From Paracoccaceae bacterium Fryx2 (lineage in GTDB: Bacteria; Pseudomonadota; Alphaproteobacteria; Rhodobacterales; Rhodobacteraceae): a DNA stretch of 64,000 bases. Positions 60,338-64,000 of the stretch are shown here, one piece after another. Where the stretch lies: the NCBI GenBank assembly GCA_032334235.1, contig JAVSGI010000003.1, positions 744,001 to 808,000 on the forward strand, given 5' to 3'. The notes beneath the pieces are model-generated. The model did not search any database and was not told where the DNA came from. It worked only from the letters and a program-made list of their open reading frames with translations. Numbering within the stretch: the stretch's first letter is position 1; each line of letters begins with the position of its first letter. The position numbers were made by a program, and so were the translations under genes.

Positions 60338-61258
60338 ATGGCAATACCCGTCGCCGTGGTCGGTATCGGCAAGATTGCCCGCGACCAGCACCTGCCCGCC
60401 ATTGCCGCCAACCCGGCCTTCCGGCTGGTGGCGGCGGTTTCGCGCCACGCACAGGTAGAGGGCGTGCCGAGCTTCACCACCTTCGATGACTACCTTGCCC
60501 ACGGCCCCCACGCCGCCATCGCGCTTTGCACTCCGCCCGATGCGCGGCTGGCGGTCTGCCTGCAAGCCATCGCCGCTGGGCGCGACCTCTTGATCGAAAA
60601 GCCCCCCGCCGCCACGCTGGGCGAGATTGAAACCATCATCGACGCCGCCCGCAGCGCCGGGACCACCCTGTTCGCCACCTGGCATTCGCGCTTCGCCCCC
60701 GGCGTGGCGACGGCCCGCGACTGGCTGGCGGGCCGACGGATCGACGCCGTGCAGATTATCTGGCGCGAGGACGTGCGGCGCTGGCACCCGGGGCAGGACT
60801 GGATCTGGCAACCCGGCGGCTTCGGCGTCTTCGATCCCGGCATCAACGCGCTGTCGATCCTGACAGAAATCCTGCCCGGCCCGATGCATGTCGACACGGC
60901 CGAGCTTGAGGTTCCCGCCAACGCCGCCACCCCCATCGCCGCCCGCCTGGCGATGACCGCGCGCGGCTCCATCCCTGTCTCGGCCGATTTCGACTGGCGC
61001 CAGACCGGCCCGCAGACCTGGGAAATCGCGGTTAAATCCGAAGGCCACCACCTGCTGCTGGCCCAGGGCGGCGCCCTGCTGGCGATTGATGGCGACGCAG
61101 TGGCGCTGGACCCCGAGGCGGAATACCCCGCCATCTACCGCCGCTTCGCCCGCCTGATCGCCGACCGCACTTCGGATGCCGACACCGCCCCGTTGCGGCT
61201 GGTCGCGGACGCCTGCCTGAAAGGCCGCCAGATCGCGGCCGAACCGTTCATCGCCTGA
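60338..61258 (+). CDS. Gfo/Idh/MocA sugar 1-dehydrogenase (galactose/arabinose type)
   Basis: A 306-residue oxidoreductase with nucleotide site VVGIGKIARDQHLPAIAANP and catalytic tract IEKPPAATLGEI with the conserved EKP. The tracts WHSRFAPGV and WREDVRRWHPGQDWIWQPGG are typical of D-galactose/L-arabinose 1-dehydrogenase, which oxidises the sugar to its lactone with NAD(P). It starts right after the dehydratase stop. With the two genes upstream it makes a short oxidative pathway; a lactonase gene is not seen here. Confidence 0.85.
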   Translation: MAIPVAVVGIGKIARDQHLPAIAANPAFRLVAAVSRHAQVEGVPSFTTFDDYLAHGPHAAIALCTPPDARLAVCLQAIAAGRDLLIEKPPAATLGEIETIIDAARSAGTTLFATWHSRFAPGVATARDWLAGRRIDAVQIIWREDVRRWHPGQDWIWQPGGFGVFDPGINALSILTEILPGPMHVDTAELEVPANAATPIAARLAMTARGSIPVSADFDWRQTGPQTWEIAVKSEGHHLLLAQGGALLAIDGDAVALDPEAEYPAIYRRFARLIADRTSDADTAPLRLVADACLKGRQIAAEPFIA

Positions 61259-61261
61259 CCG

Positions 61262-62104
61262 TCAGATTTCGCAGGAAAGGTCGATGATCGCCCGCTCCGC
61301 AAAGCGGCCACGGAACACCTCGTACTGAAACTCCTCCAGCGGGCGGTCGGGGTCGTCGGTGCGCAGCCGCCCGCTGACCGCGATACGGTAGACCGGCCCG
61401 GCATCGACGGTCTTGCCGCCCGAGGGCGGAAACCGCCGGTTGTCGCCCAGAAACAGGCTGGTGAAGCGCAGCCAGCAGGTCCGCGCCCCGATCACCCCGG
61501 CCAGCGCGGGCAGCGCCATCTCGTCCTGGGTTGGCGATTCCACCTTGTCGAACTGCACCAGCACCGGGCCGACCGCACGCCGCGCGACCACCCGCAACGA
61601 CCCCCAGGCCTTGGATTCGGCGGGTTTCGGGCGATCCTCCAGCAGCACGTTCGGCGGGCGCAGGCCAAGCTTGCGCATCAGCTCGTTCACCCCGGCGCTG
61701 CCCCCGGCCAGAATGAAGGCCGAAAGCACCAGCGACAGCGCCGACCCTTCCCCCGTGCCCCCGGCAAGACCCATGATCCGGGCGAAGATGTCGTAATCGA
61801 ACCCGGTCACCACCAGATACCCGGCCGCCACCGCCACCAGCGACTTGACCGCCTTGCCGTTCAGGAACTCGCGGTAGACCCGCCACTGGAACAGCACCGT
61901 CAGCGCGAACTCCAGCACGGTCGCCGCCACGAACAAGCCCAGCAGCGCCTTCAGCAGGGCCTCGGCATTGACCAGTTGCGGGGCCGACGCATCCTGCGCC
62001 AGTGCCCCGGGCGCGCCCAGCGCCAGCAGCGCCCCCACCGCAGCCAGCACACGCAGGGCCCGCGCCAGCCGCGCCTTCACAACAACCAGAGCCGGACCAG
62101 CCAT
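61262..62104 (-). CDS. Membrane protein of unknown function with signal peptide
   Basis: A 280-residue protein. Signal peptide ends GALAQ (36); hydrophobic helices at about 48-70, 85-102 and 118-135; then a soluble C-terminal region of about 145 residues with no motif I recognise (tracts VGPVLVQFDKVESPTQDE and RFTSLFLGDN). The start may be GTG at 62113, which is closer to the GGAAGG ribosome-binding site. It converges on the sugar dehydrogenase with a 3-base gap. Confidence 0.65.
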   Translation of the reverse strand: MAGPALVVVKARLARALRVLAAVGALLALGAPGALAQDASAPQLVNAEALLKALLGLFVAATVLEFALTVLFQWRVYREFLNGKAVKSLVAVAAGYLVVTGFDYDIFARIMGLAGGTGEGSALSLVLSAFILAGGSAGVNELMRKLGLRPPNVLLEDRPKPAESKAWGSLRVVARRAVGPVLVQFDKVESPTQDEMALPALAGVIGARTCWLRFTSLFLGDNRRFPPSGGKTVDAGPVYRIAVSGRLRTDDPDRPLEEFQYEVFRGRFAERAIIDLSCEI

Positions 62105-62502
62105 CTCGACCACGATCCCTTCCTTGCGGTTCCTGCGGGTTTCCGCCCTGTGGCAGAATGGGTGCCACTGCCCGGTGAAACCGTCCGCCAAACGGCGTTC
62201 GGGCCGTCATTCCAATTATGTCACGGATCAGACCCTGAGTCTGCGCATTCAAGAAGCCCGCCGATCCCCGTGCAACGGTTCGAGGCGGGTCGCGTGCGTG
62301 GGGTCATCGCTTCGGGGCGGCGCCGTCCCGACCCGGACGCATCGCGGCTGCAATGATCGCGTCACGCCATGTTGGCATTGGCAATCCAAGCGACTCCACC
62401 GCCCCGGCGAACGTGCATTCACCAGACCACCGCCGCGCCCAGGGTCAGGACCCATGATCTTGCACGCGCGGCGTGATTCAGCCCCCGCACGAAGACTGAA
62501 CG
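62105..62502. other. Region without a visible gene
   Basis: About 400 bases between the unknown membrane protein gene and the transposase remnant. It must hold the leftward promoter. A CAGAC-TCAGG-GTCTG palindrome near 62230 is the only structure noted. No reliable coding frame. Confidence 0.5.
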
Positions 62503-62700
62503 ATGAGCAACCTGTTCTGGCTGACGGACGCGCAGATGGCGCGACTTCAGCCGCTATTTCCGAAGAGCCACGGCAAGCCCCGCGTCGATGACCGGCGGGT
62601 GCTGATCGGAATGGCAGTCATCAATCGCAATGGCTTAGGATGGCGCGGCCTGAGAAGCATGGCCCGCCAAAGACCCTCTACAACCGTCGGAAGCGGTCGA
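62503..62700 (+). pseudogene. Remnant of an IS5-type transposase
   Basis: Starts MSNLFWLTDAQMARLQPLF then PKSHGKPRVDDRRVL, typical of the N-terminus of IS5-family transposases. After GWRG the frame breaks; the expected GPPKTLYNRRKR is readable in another frame (62662-62697), consistent with a small deletion. No DDE domain follows, so it is a dead fragment. Confidence 0.8.
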
Positions 62701-62880
62701 GCGACCCTGCACGACCACCTCGATCTCGGCACGCTGCTGGCAGTGCCAGCGCAGCGGCGACAGCGTGACCTCCGGCACTCCCGGTTCGCCGTCACGCAGG
62801 ATCAGGAGGCCAGCGGCACGTTCGGGAAGCACTTCGCCGCGCAGGGCCGTGGCGAGCCGCGATGAGAGGCGCGCGTGCCG
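62701..62880 (-). pseudogene. Possible fragment of a prophage tail-type gene
   Basis: On the minus strand a frame reads ALRGEVLPERAAGLLILRDG, then EPGVPEVTLSPL and RAEIEVVVQG. From memory this resembles a short protein in Rhodobacteraceae prophage tail clusters (often annotated acyl-CoA transferase). It is cut at the junction with the transposase remnant and has no clean start. Weak assignment. Confidence 0.4.
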
Positions 62881-63189
62881 CGCGTTGAGATATGGTTTCG
62901 CGGAGGCTGGGGAAAAGAAAACTTCCATGCGAAAGGCGAACTGGCGAACTCGTCCGTGCAAGTTGCCACCCCGTGAAGCGTCCCTTCGACGACCACCCGA
63001 CCGACAGATCGCCGCCGAAAGCCGGCAAGGAATGCGCCCTTCCACATATGCCTTTCCGGCGAAAGTAACAGCCGTGCGTTTTTTGTCGTCGCAAGAAACA
63101 GGCTTGCGCTATACCAAAAAGAAAAAATGATAGACCAGAATGTTGGACAGGTGGGTTGCCCACGGGAGCCCCCACAGGGAGGCTTGAAG
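62881..63189. other. Region without a visible gene, upstream of the stress protein
   Basis: About 300 bases with AT-richer patches (a run ACCAAAAAGAAAAAATGATAG near 63112). It must carry the promoter of the universal stress gene. I see no clear FNR box and no credible coding frame. Confidence 0.5.
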
Positions 63190-64000
63190 ATGCTCGCAAA
63201 GATACTCGTCCCCGTGCGTGGTGATGGCATGGGCAAAACGGTCATCACCCATGCGGCGGTGCTGGCCCACCGGCACAAGGCGCATATCGTTGTCGCGCAT
63301 TGCCGCCTGAGCCCACAAGACATGATGCCCCACAGAATTGCGCTGCCAGCCTTTGCCCGCAAGGCCATCGTGTCGCAGGCGGCGCAGCTGGCTGACCAGG
63401 AGGAGACGGCCCTGCGCTCCTCGCTCCACGCCTTCGCGGCCGAGCTTGACCTTGCCGAAACCGACAAACCTGATGGCACCCGGGCAACGGTGGAGTTCAT
63501 CGAGGAATTCGGCACCATGGCAGAGGTGATCAAGCACAACGGGCGGCTTGCCGACCTCGTCGTGGTGGCCAAGCCCGACCGCGACCGTAATCTGGGCACC
63601 AACGCCCTGAAGTCGGGCTTGTTTCAGACCGGTCGGCCCATCCTGATGTGCCCTCCCCGCACCGAGGTTTCAGGCGACTTTGCCGCGCATCTGGCCGTCG
63701 CCTGGAACGGGTCACTCGAGGCCGCAAGAACTGTCGCGCTCACTCTGGACCTTGTTTCAGCAGCGGAACGGGTGACGATCCTGGCCGTCGGGCGTGGACA
63801 GCCTCATGCGGCTTCGCCAGAGGAACTCCTCGATTATTACCGTCTGCGCGGGATCAAGGCCGAGATCTGCCGCTTCGAGGCCCGCTCTCCGGGCCCGGCG
63901 TTGCTCAAGAAGACCAAGGACATCGGTGCAGGTGTTTTGGTCATGGGTGCCTATGGGCAAAGCCATGAACGCGAGACGCTGTTTGGCGGAAACACGCAGA
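63190..64000 (+). CDS. Universal stress protein, UspA family (partial, runs off the end)
   Basis: The open frame from ATG 63190, behind GGGAGG, continues to the window edge (270 residues visible). Two Usp domains in tandem: the first starts LAKILVPVRGDG and is degenerate at its ATP loop, the second ends VLVMGAYGQSHERETLFGG, close to the Gly-rich nucleotide loop. Two-domain Usp proteins act as cytosolic stress or redox sensors. The C-terminal end is beyond the window. Confidence 0.9.
   Translation, partial: MLAKILVPVRGDGMGKTVITHAAVLAHRHKAHIVVAHCRLSPQDMMPHRIALPAFARKAIVSQAAQLADQEETALRSSLHAFAAELDLAETDKPDGTRATVEFIEEFGTMAEVIKHNGRLADLVVVAKPDRDRNLGTNALKSGLFQTGRPILMCPPRTEVSGDFAAHLAVAWNGSLEAARTVALTLDLVSAAERVTILAVGRGQPHAASPEELLDYYRLRGIKAEICRFEARSPGPALLKKTKDIGAGVLVMGAYGQSHERETLFGGNTQ

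Noticed and set aside
62220-62260. Possible tRNA-Leu anticodon arm (CAGAC-TCAGG-GTCTG palindrome)
   Set aside because: Only the stem-loop resembles a tRNA; D arm, T arm and acceptor stem cannot be found on either strand.

Overview
The window is a GC-rich alphaproteobacterial chromosome segment, most likely from the Rhodobacteraceae (Rhodobacterales). This rests on the aerobic (CobG/CobN-type) cobalamin cluster, the urease operon with an internal ureJ, the ChvE/Ggu-type sugar operon, the ribD-nrdR and rpoD-dnaG neighbourhoods, and a recurring intergenic motif (core GGGGATATTTG) that I associate with this group. No rRNA or tRNA gene and no CRISPR array was found. Nearly every long antisense frame is a mirror of a real high-GC gene.

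Layout. 1-9.4 kb: a Slam-like outer-membrane barrel protein, a glyoxalase-type enzyme, ribD-nrdR, a dienelactone hydrolase, a frameshifted metzincin-like protease gene, a lactate permease and a subtilisin-like lipoprotein. 9.4-15.5 kb: an NMT1-type ABC importer, an AarC-type succinyl-CoA:acetate CoA-transferase, and an NDH-2-like oxidoreductase fused to a cyclic-nucleotide-binding domain. 15.6-21.8 kb: a divergent catabolic unit made of a PotD-type ABC importer without its ATPase on one side, and a class III aminotransferase, a beta-keto acid cleavage enzyme and a GntR regulator on the other. Two copies of TTGATCAACTT lie in the divergent promoter region. 21.9-25.9 kb: rpoD and dnaG.

26-44.6 kb is a nearly complete set of corrin-ring genes: cobW-like, cobQ, cobO, then a B12 riboswitch, DUF1636, cobW, cobN, cobG, H, I, J, (K reversed), L, E, M, B, A, then a second B12 riboswitch, a CbiM-like transporter gene, a terminator and cobF. 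All steps from uroporphyrinogen III to hydrogenobyrinic acid a,c-diamide have a gene here. The CobS/CobT chelatase partners and the lower-ligand genes are not in the window. 44.7-51.5 kb is the urease operon ureD-A-J-B-x-C-x-x-E-F-G, with three small unassigned genes; two of them are DUF1127-like paralogues of identical length.

51.5-61.3 kb is a sugar-acid pathway: a divergent LysR regulator (GbpR-like), a ChvE-like binding protein, GguA, GguB, GguC, a sugar-acid dehydratase and a Gfo/Idh/MocA sugar dehydrogenase. It matches the non-phosphorylating oxidation of L-arabinose or D-galactose. The permease gene gguB is cut by a complete IS630-type element, so the importer is probably broken. The last 2.7 kb holds an unknown membrane protein, remnants of an IS5-type transposase and of a possible prophage tail gene, and the start of a universal stress protein that runs off the end.

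The most promising undescribed system is the 15.6-21.8 kb unit. I infer uptake of a small amine or beta-amino acid, transamination to a beta-keto acid, and cleavage with acetyl-CoA, all under one GntR switch.
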